Position numbers and translations under genes: made by a program
Part shown: piece after piece, positions 1 to 28,934 of the stretch
Layout: each line of letters starts with the position of its first letter
Position numbering within the stretch: position 1 is the first letter of the stretch
Assembly (NCBI RefSeq): GCF_958295425.1
Contig: NC_081153.1
Coordinates: 21,734,525 to 21,798,524 of the forward strand
DNA from: Solea solea
Taxonomy: Eukaryota > Chordata > Actinopteri > Pleuronectiformes > Soleidae
DNA length: 64,000 nt
Reading direction: 5' to 3'
Notes under the pieces: generated by a model
Database searches by the model: none
Seen by the model: only the letters and a program-made list of their open reading frames with translations
What the model was told of the DNA's origin: nothing

Positions 1-933
1 TGAGTTCATGTTGCTGCTGCCATCATGTGTTACATCATCAATGAAGATTAAAGAGCTCATCCCAGAAGAAGCCATCATGACATGACCTTCACTGTGTTCC
101 ACACATGAGCTTGTATGTCTGGGATCATGAGCAGATCCTTTCTTTCTCCAAACTTTAGCCTTTCCATCACTTTGGTCAAAGTTCATCTTTGTCTCATCAG
201 TCAGTAAAACGTTGTCCCAGACGTTCTGAAGGTCGTCTCTGTCCTTTTTGGCAAATTCTAGCCTGGCCTTCCTATTCTTCTTGCTAATGAGTGGTTTGCA
301 TCTTCTGGTGTAGCCTCTGTACGTTTGTTAAAATAAAGTCTTCTGTGGTACCTTCACTCCTGCCCTCTGGAGGTTGTTGCTGATGTCACTAACAGTTTTA
401 AGGTCTTTCTTTACAGCTCTCACAATGTTTCTGTCATCAACTGCTGATGTTTTCCTTGGTCAACCTGTTGCTTAGTACACCAGTGCTTTCTTTCATCTTC
501 AGGACATTCCAAATGATTGTACTAGCTATGGCCAATGTTTGTGCAATGGCTCTGATTGATTTCCCATCTTCATCTTCATGTTGCAGCTGAATATCCCTCA
601 ATATCCCTGGTACCTGGTGTTTTTCTTCTTCTCCATCAGTGATAGAACCTGGTACCTGGTGTTTTTCTTCTTCTCCATCAGTGATAGAACCTGGTACCTG
701 CTGTTTTTCTTCTTCTCCATCAGTGATAGAACCTGGTACCTGGTGTTTTTCTTCTTCTCCATCAGTGATAGAACCTGGTACCTGGTGTTTTCCTTCTTCT
801 CCATCAGGGATAGAACCTGGTACCTGGTGTTCTTCTTCTTCTCCATCAGTGATAGAACCTGGTACCTGATGTTTCTGTTCTTCTCCATCAGTGATAGAAC
901 CTGGTACCTGGTGTATTTCTCCTTAGCACACAC
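1..933 (-). mobile_element. Decayed Tc1/mariner-like transposase, 3' end off the window
   Basis: Reading the minus strand from about 933 down to 1 gives a broken Tc1-type transposase. An N-terminal segment begins MCAKEKYTRYQVLSLMEK. A helix-turn-helix-like part follows at about 590-490, then KKDRDD...NVWDNVLLTDETK (the DE box, about 255-185), VWRKKGSAHDPRHT, and IDDVT near the window edge. In-frame stops and at least one frame change are present, so it is inactive. The N-terminal part carries a tandem expansion (see next entry). Terminal repeats were not identified. Confidence 0.75.
602..930 (-). repeat. 42-bp minisatellite within the transposase N-terminus
   Basis: About eight tandem copies of a 42-bp unit are present (on plus: ggtacctggtgtttttcttc, then ttctccatcagtgatagaac and ct). 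Because 42 is a multiple of 3, both strands stay open. The minus strand repeats the 14-residue unit YQVLSLMEKKKNTR. Copies differ by a few substitutions. Confidence 0.9.
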
Positions 934-1151
934 TTTCTCCTATGTTCTGTGCCACACTCACTCAGAACTGCTGCTTGTAAACTCTCAACTGCAGACGAGC
1001 TTCACCTTCACTGAATCATGTGATGTGAAGGCTTCATATATCGTTACTGCAGCTCATGAAATAAAATGCAGAAGAATCGTTGTCATTTAGAAATTAGATT
1101 ACGTGTATTTGTGATTCGAGACTTTTTGACGATTTATCGTGCAGCTCTAAT

Positions 1152-1212
1152 TAACTGACAGAGAAAATGACTGTGTGAACATTAACTGACAGAGAAAATG
1201 ACTGTGTGAATA
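1152..1212 (+). repeat. Tandem duplication of a 30-bp segment
   Basis: The segment attaactgacagagaaaatg plus actgtgtgaa occurs twice in direct succession. No gene is recognisable from 934 to 2480; the rest of that stretch is AT-rich sequence without motifs I can name. Confidence 0.75.
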
Positions 1213-2307
1213 TTAAAACGCTGAGCTGATGACTAAAGTTGAACAGAAACCATTTAAATGAGTGATTCATTAATCGAGGAACAAAAAAAGTTTCAGCTTT
1301 TCTATTAGTGAACAAAGTTTTTGTTCTGCAAAAACCGTATAAAGACATGAAATTCAACTTTCACTCTGTCATACCACTTGATTACTCTAGCAATAAATCA
1401 CAAAATCAATGTATCAAGACATCAATGGCTGATTATTTTGAGACGTTAGTTGCAAGTAAAAGTTACCAATTATCAGAAAAGTGTGTCGTCATCATAGTTC
1501 AAAGTCAATCTTCTCTGTCTTCCGTCTCTAAAATCCACAAAGCAACTAAATAACTCACTAAGTCACTCAGTGTAAACTTGGAACTGTGTCTTCTATGACT
1601 TCCTTATGGCTGAATATAAACTCTGATCATTGAGTGTCCCATCACTGTTTCTATTGTGTATTTATTCAAATGAAGGTTAAAGCAGCAGCTACACATTTGT
1701 CTGACCTGTGACCTCTGATCACAGGTTTAGGCTGTTATTGACGTAAAAATCATGGAAAAAGATTGATTATTCCTCTGGGTCTGGTCCCAGATTTTTTAAT
1801 AATAATTTATGCATCTTAGTTAAGTTCTTCTTTGTTAATATGACACATACACTATAAATGTAGACTAATAAAACTTTGTTCTTTGTTGCTGAGGTGTTTT
1901 CTGTCTTCAGGTGTTTGTTTCGAGACATGGAAAACTATTTCAGTTTCTTTATTTTTAAATGCCAACATGATTTTACTAATACTGTTGCACATGCGACACA
2001 TGTTGTGTATTTTTTATGCTTTATGCCAAATATTAATCTCTCTTTCTCTCAAAATGTGCAGACAAATTCTCCAAATGTACAGTATGAGTGGATCCAGTAT
2101 CACATATGTGTGATGAGCCTCTCTGACACTCTGATGTCAGTGTCTGTATGTGACCAATACTTTGTTACTGCTCACAATCACTGGATCAACTCTGGCCCCT
2201 GAAGAGTGTGGGCGCGCCCGTGCTACAAACACTTCTAGTTTAAATTCTCGTCCTTTCATTTGCATCATAAAAGTGAGCATTTTTCAAACCCGTCTGCTGT
2301 CCTGTGC

Positions 2308-2345
2308 TGGACATGTAGGACATGTGGGACATGTAGGACACAAGG
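2308..2345 (+). repeat. 10-bp minisatellite (ggacatgtag/ggacatgtgg)
   Basis: Three to four copies of ggacatgta/tggg. A second small array of gtaactaa (8 bp, four copies) lies at about 2480-2510. Confidence 0.7.
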
Positions 2346-2539
2346 ACACTAACGACTGTAAATGTAGTCATACTTGTTTGTGTATAAATCACATTTGTCA
2401 GAAAACATTTGGCCAAATTCTTCAACCTTCCTCACGAGCAGGAGTTAGTTTGTTTGCTGTCGTAGCTCCAGTAACTTTACGGTAACTAAGTAACTAAGTA
2501 ACTAAGTAGTCAACATGGATAAACTCACCATACTCAGAG

Positions 2540-2800
2540 TCCGGGCTTGACTCCTCTTTTCGTTTTTTGCCCATTCCGCCTCCTTCTCTTTCTTCTCTTT
2601 CTTTCTCAGTTTGTAAATCGCTCGCTCCGTGAGTGTGCGCGAGCAGAGGACTTGATTAAAACCAGAGACGGAGACAGGGACGGGGACAGAGACAGAGACA
2701 GAGACGGGGACAGCAGAAGCAGCAGAAGCAGCAGCGGCGGCAGCGCCGCGAGCTCAGAGAACAACAGCAGTAACTAAGTGAGGAAATCTTTTCTCTAATC
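2540..2800. other. GC- and purine-rich patch, possible first exon or CpG promoter
   Basis: This patch is more GC-rich than its surroundings, with gagacggggacagagac-type repeats, cagcagcggcggcagcgccg, and a GT donor-like aactaa|gtgagg at about 2780. It might be a promoter or 5'UTR exon of an unseen gene. No downstream exon was found, so this is weak. Confidence 0.2.
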
Positions 2801-3579
2801 TCTCCTCTTTTTATTTCTCCCTGGCACTTGTAACTAGGCGGTAACGTCACGAGCGCACCTGACGTTTGGATGAGCACCTGCGCGCTGTGTCAAAGATCGT
2901 CTGTGTGGCAGGAGCACTCACTTGTGAGCGAGTGATGTCACAAAGGACGCTGGAGGAAACGTGGGAGAAAGCCTTCAATCAAAGCAGCAACATCACAAAG
3001 AAAAATATTCCATATTTTTTCATCACCACAGAATAAATAAAGAATATTAGAAGACATTAAAATCATATTTTCTATTAGATCTTCTGGTTTCTTGGACGTA
3101 ATCAAAGCTGATGCCGGTCCTGTTATTTGTGCTACAGCAGCACAAATAACATGGATATAACTTGGTAAAGTCATGAAAGTGAAGCCTTTGTTATTTCCAC
3201 GCTGAGATGGTGCAGGTCTTTTGAACTCAAACAGACTGTCACTGAAGCAATGTTGAGTTTTTGAATTGATTTAGAATATTTAAGGATAAGAATATTCACA
3301 AGTTTTACATGAATCAGTTTTCCTTTGGACACATCAACTTTATTTTTTGGAGAACAAACTGGGACTGATGTCAGTTCTATGGATGTCATCTTGTTTTATT
3401 CTGTACTTTATTTGTTTTGATTGTGTCTGCACAAGACTTCCTTTGGTTTGATGTAATCAAGTGTTTCTGAACAAATTTTTACTGTACATATGAGGTCAGG
3501 TTGATGGATTTGGACCTTCTGTTTCTTAAGCCCTTCTTTATTGCCATACTGTGGGTATGAAATTCATGTCTAAAACTTC

Positions 3580-3712
3580 ATATCCCTGTGATGGACACGT
3601 GATCTATCCAGGGTGTGACTCCGCTTACCGCCCAGTCAGATGAGATTGTTGCAGCGCCCCCATGTGACCCTCATGTGGAGGATAAAGCGGTAGAAGATGG
3701 ATGAATGGTGAT
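3580..3712 (+). mobile_element. SINE/LINE 3' tail fragment
   Basis: The segment containing cagggtgtgactccgcttac, the 'gaccctcatgtggaggataaagcggtagaagatggatgaatgg' type tail (given here only as a family description) and a terminal gatggatga run resembles the common teleost LINE-L2/SINE tail. The flanking 2800-4170 has no recognisable gene. Confidence 0.65.
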
Positions 3713-4173
3713 TTATAATAAAACGCTGCAGACAGAGGTAGGTTTTAAATGCTGCATTAATTCATAAGTAACAGTTAGGGCTAAAGACAATAATTATGAT
3801 AATAATAATAATGAAAATAATAAAGTTGTACTATTTTCAATTCAATTGCCTTTTTCAGATTTGTCAAATGAAGTGGTTATCGTTGTGTTACCCTGAGGTG
3901 TAACCATGAACATTAGCATTTAGAAGCATATAAATATGTAATTCTCCTTAGTTTTTAAGTGAACATGAAATCCTGGCAGAGTAAGACCTCTTCCTTTTAT
4001 ATCCCCTCTAATATCACTGTAGTGAGGCATATTTGCCCCCTGCTGATGAGATGAGGTAATAACACCACCAGCAGGTGAAGTGATAAAATCTGCATTTACA
4101 TTTAAACACACACATGCACACAATGACTTATAAAGGCTTAATGCAAAAGCCCAAAGATCAACTCATGAGCCAA

Positions 4174-4179
4174 TTTATT
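4174..4179 (-). promoter_or_regulatory. ehmt2: Likely ehmt2 polyadenylation signal
   Basis: AATAAA on the minus strand (tttatt on plus) lies about 300 nt after the ehmt2 stop codon. A GT-rich stretch follows on the minus strand at about 4130-4106, where a cleavage-factor downstream element is expected. This implies a 3'UTR of roughly 320 nt. It was inferred from motif position alone. Confidence 0.5.
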
Positions 4180-4481
4180 ACATTAGTTGTGACAAAGGAG
4201 AAAAGTATGTATAAAAATAATGAAAATAAGGCTAACACAGTCGAATCCCATGTTTCCATTCCTAATGAACAAAGTTCAAACTTGAGACACACTAAAAACA
4301 ACTTTGTATGTACACAATCACATGACCTGTTGTCTTCAAACATGACACTGACAATGTTAAAAATCATGTCATCAAACCGTAGAAAAAAAGAGCACCATAC
4401 ATCACATACAGACTTTCTTAAATGTCTTTGCACTCCCACTGTGAAGAGGATTTTACAAAAGATCCACGTGTGTTACGTGTG

Positions 4482-21867
<17,386 letters not shown>

Positions 21868-22254
21868 TTTTCCCGACGAGCGTCGACGTCGATAGCGTGA
21901 TTGCGTCATCGCAAGAGCCACGCCCCCTCCAGTGTATACTCGCTGATCGGAAATCAGTATGCGTACAACCGCCTCACGGTTTAGCGAGCGGAGGCGCTTC
22001 ACACAAAAACCGATTCACGGTCAGTTCAGCGGCGGCGAATACGCGATGGTTGGATTTCGTTGTCACGTGACGCGCCTCCTCCGCGTAAAAAAAACCCAAA
22101 AAGTAAACAGAGCTCGGGCTGGAAGCGATCGAAATTAATGATGAAGAAAAACTGCCTGCTAACCGCATAACACCAGCGACTGCCCTGTTCAACTCAAACC
22201 AAACTCACATTTTAAAAATAAATCTTACGATATTTAGCGAAACGACGAGGGAAG
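21868..22254. promoter_or_regulatory. CpG-rich bidirectional promoter of ehmt2 and zbtb12
   Basis: Fewer than 400 bp separate the ehmt2 start codon (21867, minus) from a strong splice donor on the plus strand (gaag|gtgagt at 22254/22255) that fits a non-coding zbtb12 first exon. The interval is rich in CpG compared with its surroundings. It holds a perfect TCACGTGA E-box at 22063-22070 (USF/MITF type), a CRE-like tgcgtcatc near 21902 and a ccacgcccc KLF/SP-type box near 21920. Head-to-head sharing is inferred from geometry. Confidence 0.65.
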
Positions 22255-22799
22255 GTGAGTTTCAGCCAAGTTTGACGAGAGCTTTTGTTTGTATGTAGCT
22301 AACTAGTAGCTAGGTTGAGTGCAGTGTGGCAGCTGAGCTAGGCCATGAGGAAAAGAAATAACAGTAAATGTGTCGTCGAGTTCACAGCCCACACAGTTCA
22401 CTTCATAATAATAATAATAATAATAGCTATTATTCTAGGCTAACACACTGTTAGTGTCGCTGTTCTCTCATTAGCTAACTTTAAAACGTCTGCGTGTAAA
22501 ATGTTTTGGTAGCAATTCATGACGAGTAGTAGTTATAGTAATAGTTAGTAGTATATAACAGTCAGTAATCACTGTTACTTTATTGTATACTGTACAGTTT
22601 TATTATAATTGATATATTCTTTTTGACAGATCTGTAGTACAGTATAAGCACATTCTATCATTATTATTGTGTATGTACTGTGCGCTGTATTACACTATAG
22701 TTGTCTTAATGTGTGTGTACACTATATTTATTTATTGGTATGTAGTTGTTTTTGTTTGCACACTGTCTAATTCGTCTTATTCTTATTTATTTGTGAGAT

Positions 22800-22925
22800 G
22801 ACATTATTTATCAGGTCAAACTAAATACAACAATTAGCAAAGCAGATGAAGGTCATCATGTGTGAATTTCTCTGTGAGATGAATAAAGTATCTATCTATC
22901 TATCTATCTGTCTATCTGTCTATCA
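22800..22925 (+). mobile_element. LINE 3' tail ending in (TATC)n
   Basis: tgaatttctctgtgagatga and ataaagtatctatctatc form the typical tail of fish LINE insertions. About eight TATC/TGTC units follow. It lies in the zbtb12 5' intron. Confidence 0.6.
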
Positions 22926-22984
22926 TCACCTCACTGACACGGCTCAACACGTTGTGAACGAGGAGTGAGAATCACAGGGTACCT

Positions 22985-23430
22985 CACAGTATGCAATACA
23001 TGGTCCACAATACTAATAATATTACAATACAACGATTCTGTGATAATCATATAGTAATACATCATATCTAACTGTCTAACTGATAAAACCAAAATGTTTG
23101 TGAACAGTCAAAAGTGCAGGATTTCTCTGTTTATTCACAACATAAAGAACAAAGGTCATAAAGTCTATGTATTGAACGTGGATGGAGCATCTCTTCATGT
23201 AGTTTTCTCCACCATTTGTTCAGCCAGGTAACTTCTAGCTAAGGTTCCCTCATTCATTTGAGCAGGAGACGTAAAGTAGTGACGCCCAGCAAGTGAAACT
23301 GGCAGGGACTGTACTTTAGAGTGACTTCATTTATTCATTAAAATATCGATTTGCCCCGGCATATTTATTCTCGTATTGCAGGAGGAAGGATGATGATATA
23401 CTACTTGACAGGACAGGAGCATGAAATACC
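22985..23430 (+). repeat. Dispersed repeat, copy A
   Basis: Shares caggatttctctgtt, gtcataaagtctatgtattg, aacgtggatgga and gtgacttcatttattcatta with 61510-61840. It lies in the zbtb12 5' intron. Confidence 0.6.
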
Positions 23431-23594
23431 TCATTTCTGTGCATTTAAAATAGATTACCATGGTGTATCTACGATTGAGCACCCTGCTGTTATTAGCTTC
23501 AAAGATTGTCTCAGTGCTTTGATAATCTAAACACCATTTTGCTGCTATGAATAATTTGCCAAATGTAAGAATTTGTCATTTTTATTCAGGAAAG

Positions 23595-24828
23595 ATGGAG
23601 ATGCTGTGTTTCCGTTTGCCGGGTCATGGGGACAAGACCCTGCAACACATGAATTCACTGAGATCCAGGCAGCACTTCTGTGACATCACCATTGTTGCCA
23701 GCAACAACCAGTCATTCAGGGGACATAAAGTGGTGCTCGCTGCCTGCTCGCCCTTCCTGAGGGACCAGTTCCTCCTCAACCCATCCCCGAGGCTTCAGGT
23801 AACAAGGCAGATTTAATCACTCACACTGTCCCAACTGTCAAAGCTTCAGAATCAGTGATTCTCTGTGTGCTTTGTTTCACATTTTGTCAGGTGTCAGCGC
23901 TGTACAGCTCCACTGTGGTGTGTGATCTGCTTCTGTCGTGTTACACTGGCATGTTGCAGTTTAACTCCGAGGAGATTGTCAACTACCTAACTGCTGCCAG
24001 TTATCTGCAGATGGAACATATAGTGGAGCGCTGCCGAGGAGCTCTGAAGAAGTATGTACAGCTGAAGAACCCCAAGGTCAGTAACCCCAAAGAATGGCTT
24101 CAAAAGTTTGTCGTCATTTCGGGAAACTATATTTGGTCTGCCTTGTCTCTGTGTTTTTCTTTCTATGGGTTAGGGTTTGAAATGGTATCCTGTATCTTTG
24201 TTCCCAAATTATCCTAACTTTACATAAGTACTTTCTGCTTATCTTATACCTCTTTTATTTGCATGTATACACAGTAACACGTATGAACGTGTTCTTTCAG
24301 AAAACAGTCATAGGAGTTCTATTTAGAACCAATTCCAAAGAAACAAAATGGTTGATTTCAAAACAGCCCAAATGATATACAAAGCAGAAACAAACTGTTA
24401 CTCAACAGCACCCAAAGGTTGTTTCATTTCATCAAAAACAGTATGACCTAAGAGAAATAAATCAACCAAAAGTAATAAATATGAACTAAAACCAATTATC
24501 ACTGTATTAAGTCATTAAGAAATCAGATTATGGGTCAATTATAAGAAACATGTGAACATCATTAAATTAAAAGAAACACCATTCTGAAATGATATGTGTT
24601 GCAACAGGATGTGGAGGTTGTCTGACTCTGAGATCTGTTTCCTGTTGAATCTCATTTGCAGTGATACTGAGTGAAAGATGCAAAAAGACAAAAGAGGAAT
24701 AAATGCAATGACAACATAGACAAACAAAGGCTTTAAAATAAATACATTATATATATATTATTATTATATAATATATATATAATATCTATATATATGTGTG
24801 TATATATGTGTGTATGTATATATATATA

Positions 24829-24861
<33 letters not shown>

Positions 24862-25928
24862 ATATATATATATAGATATATATACTGTATATATAGATAT
24901 TATCACAACAATCTAACAGTTAATTGTAAGGGTTTAAATTCATATTTTTCAAGTCCAAAGGGGGGGAGTGTATTCAGTTTAAAATGGTGCCATACATTCT
25001 TCCATGAATCAGGTGCACATAAGAGTATGTAAATGTTAATGTTTAAATTTCTTCCTCTAGGTGACCACAGAGGAGAGTCCGGCTCAACCAATGATTGTGA
25101 GCGGTAGCGTCCGCACTGTTGCATCTCCCCCCGCCAGCCAACCCTCCGCCGTGGACCCTCAGAGTGCTGTGGAGAACAACAGTGATATGTCTGCTCAGGA
25201 CAGCGGTCAGCACCACCATGAAAGTCCTGTGCTTGACGAGCCGTGTATTAAGGTGAGTTACGTGTGAGTGACGAACAAGTGTTGGAATGCAAAGTGCTCT
25301 TTTGACTGTTTACAGAACATGGAGTGGTTTTTATAAGAAACACCTCAACTTGAACACAGTGTAATAGAAACAGTAGTGGTGGGCATGAGCAGTAGATTAT
25401 TAGATCATTTGCTTGCATCAGTTACTTTGACGATTCACAATATTTTAAATTAAATTAAACGTTTTATGAGTGATTTCATTTATGGTTTGATTTATGGTGC
25501 ATCGCTGGTCATAAGGTGGCAGCAGCAGGAAGCTTTTAGTTAGTGGACTTTGGATGTTTGCAGAAGTGAATTTACAGGGTTTCTTGAATGCATCTCGTTA
25601 GCTGCTCCTGTTAGCTCAATGCGTAGTGAACGCTGCATTACTTTCACTAGCTCACATGCACTGCAGTTTAGAATATTCAAATATATTTCGAATAATACCA
25701 TGGAATATTTGAATATTTGAATTTAATAGCATAGAAATGCCTGTCCCTAATTGTCAGTTTTTATCGATATTCCTCAAACTATTATAATTATATATTTGGC
25801 ATTACATTTCATTTTAATTGCTATTAAATCTTTAAAAAAAAATCTTGTATAAAGTTTTTCTCAACATTTGATACCATTTCTAATGAAATGATCCAAAATG
25901 CCCCTAAAACGTATTATATTGGGGCAGA

Positions 25929-25990
<62 letters not shown>

Positions 25991-27240
25991 ATATATATGT
26001 GTGTATATGTATATGTTATGTCATTTTTATCTGTGAAACAGTTGCTGTTTGTCAGACAGAGAGTATACATGGTGACAGAGATTTTAGTAGTTTCCAGACT
26101 AAACTCCGGTGCTGCTGTCCTGTAACTCTGTTACAGGTTCACGCGTCAGATGAGGACGAGTCCAGACCGGAGGATTACGATGTGTTTCGAGTATACGTCT
26201 CTGAAGAGGAGCATATGAGCAGAGGCAGGGAGGAGGAGACTGGAGCTCCCACTGATGGACCTCAAGATGCTGCTTGTTACCCAGAGACTGATGGTATCGT
26301 GTTCGGAGGAGAAGGCGGCGAATATGATGTAGATCTCAGCACTGGTGGACTTTCGGTGGAAGGTCTGCGTGCTTTCAGACGCAGGTGGCCTGACCCTAAA
26401 ATCGGCCGGGGCAGAGGGAGTGGCAGCAAGGGGAGGGGTTTCAAAAGGAGAAGGTGGGTGTCTTCTCAGGATAAAAGGCCTCCAGGTATTGCTCACCACC
26501 AGGATTTGTGGTACCTGGCAACTCCTGGATTAGGAGGGAGTCTCGGCCTGGACTACAACCAAGATGGGCTCAAGACAGGAAGCTATGTATCAGTTGACCT
26601 CCCACGCCTAGACTTCAGTGTGGGTGATGCTCAGGGAGAAAAGGTTTCACCACTGGCAGCTAACACTGTGAACCAGTATTCCTTGGAGGAATCCAGCTGT
26701 GGTGCAGGTGAGGGGAGTTCAGGGTTAAGCGGTGGAACAAAAGAAGGAGGCGACGAGTCTGTCGCGGTCGTTGGGTCAACTTCAAGCGTAGCGGGGCACG
26801 TCATATGTGAGCACTGTGGCATGACTTTCCCCACAGCCCACGCTTTAGCAGTCCACTCCCGCACCATGCACCTGCTGTACACCTGCCCCTGCTGTGGGAA
26901 AAACTTCCACAACTCCGTCAACTTCAACCGGCACATGGCTGTGCACCGGGGAGGCGGCAAAACCCACCAGTGTCCACTGTGCTACAAGACTTTCACTCAA
27001 AAATCCACACTCATCGACCACATGAACCTCCACAGTGGCGAGCGGCCGCACCGCTGCGCCTACTGCCATGCCCGCTTTGCCCATAAGCCCGCGTTACGGC
27101 GCCACCTGAAGGAGCAACACGGGAAAACCACGGGGCAAAACTCTCTTCACGAACAGGAGGAGATAGAGAGGGCGAGAGAGGCTGCTGGAAGAATACGAGA
27201 GGAAGAACAGGAATGTCTGGTGACTGCACAAGTCTCATAG
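23595..27240 (+). CDS. zbtb12: BTB/POZ and C2H2 zinc-finger protein, ZBTB12-like
   Basis: A probable nuclear DNA-binding repressor of the ZBTB family; its target genes cannot be read from sequence. Coding exons: 23595-23798, 23891-24076, 25061-25252, 26137-27240 (1686 nt, 561 aa). The first coding exon opens after a splice acceptor at 23589, so the 5'UTR is split, with a likely non-coding exon ending at 22254. The BTB domain spans about residues 1-125 and carries [20 protein letters not shown] and LLLSCYTG...[15 protein letters not shown], very close to ZBTB12 (ZBTB6/26 are more distant relatives). The linker is acidic with an RRR/KRRR basic patch. Four C2H2 fingers lie at about 418-524 (CEHC, CPCC, CPLC, CAYC), and a Glu/Arg-rich tail follows. 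The protein is longer than human ZBTB12 (about 459 aa), mainly in the linker. The name rests on the BTB match plus position next to ehmt2. Confidence 0.85.
24745..24903 (+). repeat. AT-rich (TA)n/(ATT)n microsatellite cluster
   Basis: Alternating (TA)n and (ATT)n blocks in zbtb12 intron 3. Confidence 0.9.
25490..25740 (+). repeat. Dispersed repeat, copy A of a second family
   Basis: Shares cttgaatgcatc, gctgctcctgttagctcaa, gcattactttcactagctca and agtttagaatattcaaatat with 39035-39340. Unclassified; probably a DNA-element remnant. Confidence 0.55.
25930..26000 (+). repeat. (TA)n microsatellite
   Basis: About 29 TA dinucleotides plus imperfect ends, 137 bp upstream of the last zbtb12 exon. 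Confidence 0.92.
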
Positions 27241-27362
27241 GCCAAAGCATTTAAAGACAGTAAAGGGTCTCCACTTAACCTCCTCACACTTGACAGCTTC
27301 CTGTCAGAGTGAGTGCAGCCAAGTCAGAAGGTCAGCCTGTGACTGACTCAGGCTTTAAAAGT

Positions 27363-27368
27363 AATAAA
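27363..27368 (+). promoter_or_regulatory. zbtb12: Likely zbtb12 polyadenylation signal
   Basis: The first AATAAA after the zbtb12 stop lies 123 nt downstream and would give a short 3'UTR. Position is the only evidence. Confidence 0.4.
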
Positions 27369-27637
27369 GCCCTATCACATGAAACATTTTAAATATTGCC
27401 ATTTAAAGTGGAACAGTGCAGCATTTTATCCTAATTTAACAGCTTCTTGTCTGTTAGTGGAAAACCAGCCTTGCAACATCAGGGCCACTGACCCAGAGTC
27501 CTCAGTATCAGGAGGTCCTCGCGAATCCTCGGGTCTCGACAGAAACACGTATTGTTGTACGGCACTACACACTCGCACCCTAGCCAGGTACTGGATATAA
27601 GAGCAAGGCAGTGATAGTGTTATTTTCGACGCTCATC

Positions 27638-27892
27638 ATGGCAGAGCCGGCGAGTTCTAGCACGTGAGTGATGTTTGTGGATAAAATGAATGCTCTCACA
27701 GCAAACCTGTCAAAAAAAGGAAGGTACCGGTCGAGTAATGATGGCTCTGATTCCGGCATAAACAATAATAAGAATAATAATAGCTTTCAGAAATGATCTG
27801 ATTATTTCTTCCTGTTGTTTTCTTACAGTGACGTCTCAAAATATACTGAGCACTGTGAAAAAAATGTATGTCTATGGAGTAGATTCTATTAA
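27638..27892 (+). other. Orphan two-exon open reading frame with good splice sites
   Basis: A TATA-like gatataaga near 27595 precedes ATG GCAGAGCCGGCGAGTTC at 27638. The frame runs to a consensus donor (cac|gtgagt at 27663/27664). A strong polypyrimidine acceptor (gttttcttacag) ends at 27828. Joining 27638-27663 to 27829-27892 gives a 29-residue frame beginning MAEPASSST and ending at TAA. I do not recognise the product. It could be the 5' end of a decayed transposon gene, an upstream reading frame, or chance. Confidence 0.25.
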
Positions 27893-28866
27893 ACCGTATG
27901 TGCTAACTGTTCAGTACGATCACTGAACGCCGTTCAAAGATCAGTGAGTGTAAATAAAAGAAAAATTTACCCTCTGAAGACAAATGAACAAAACTGTATT
28001 AAAAAAAACAAGAAATCATCGGATTTGAACAGACTTGTGATGTGAATGCAGGAACATTCATCTGGATCTGATGTCATTTAAATGTAACATGGTTCAGTTC
28101 CATTGGAAGTTCTTGTGTGTTTATCTCAGCGAAGTCTTAACAGATCAGGATGAATTTTGTCATGTGTATGTAAGACGGTATTATTTAGGAGGTAAAGTTC
28201 TATACAGATCTGGATCCAGTGTAGTTTGGTCAGCTGACCTGATTTTGGGGGCAGATAACATTGATCAGACCATAATAACTACAGGTCAACTGATGTTTTT
28301 TTTTTCTATGGCCGATGCTGATGTAGATTTTTAAATATCATTGCAGAATGTGCAAAACAAAGATGTAATTGTTTTAAAATAAACAATACAAAACATGAAA
28401 CTGAAGAATATTCTACAATTTATATCTGTGCTGCTGTGCAACTGTATACAGTATTTCCAATCCAAATAAGGTATAAATGTATGAAACAGTGGATCAATTG
28501 AGAAATGCATGAGAAATAAAGTTTTAGTGACTCCAGTTTTTAGTTAATCAATAATCAGCCAATGTCTATGATTAAATAATGACAAATACCAGCCCGATTC
28601 ATTGGATGTACTTGCTGGATCCCTGCATTAGAAAGTTCTTAACATTTTATTTAATTAAATGTAGCTTCTCCACTCTCAATCGTTTTCTTAAACTGAATAA
28701 CATCTTTTCTACAACCTTTGGCTTCTGAAATGAGACACTTCCAACTGCATCATTTAGGGTTAGATCACCAACTTGCTGCGTTAAATCAAGGTGACTTTAT
28801 TATGACCAGGCAGTGTATTATAAAAAGACAGCAAAAGATTTGATGCATTCACTTGCAGCATCTGAG

Positions 28867-28872
28867 TTTATT
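28867..28872 (-). promoter_or_regulatory. nelfe: Likely nelfe polyadenylation signal
   Basis: AATAAA on the minus strand lies about 65 nt after the nelfe stop codon, giving a very short 3'UTR. Position is the only evidence. Confidence 0.5.
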
Positions 28873-28934
28873 AAAACAAACACGAAAAAACTCTGTGCCC
28901 ACAAAAAAAGAGAAGAAAAAAAACAAAACGAGAG

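Noticed and set aside
602..930. Regularly repeated 42-bp units resembling a CRISPR array
   Set aside because: Units are contiguous without unique spacers and lie in a eukaryotic transposon remnant.
25888..26136. Upstream extension of the last zbtb12 exon through a YIYIYI run
   Set aside because: It is microsatellite read-through; a clear acceptor at 26136 and frame agreement with exon 4 place the exon start at 26137.
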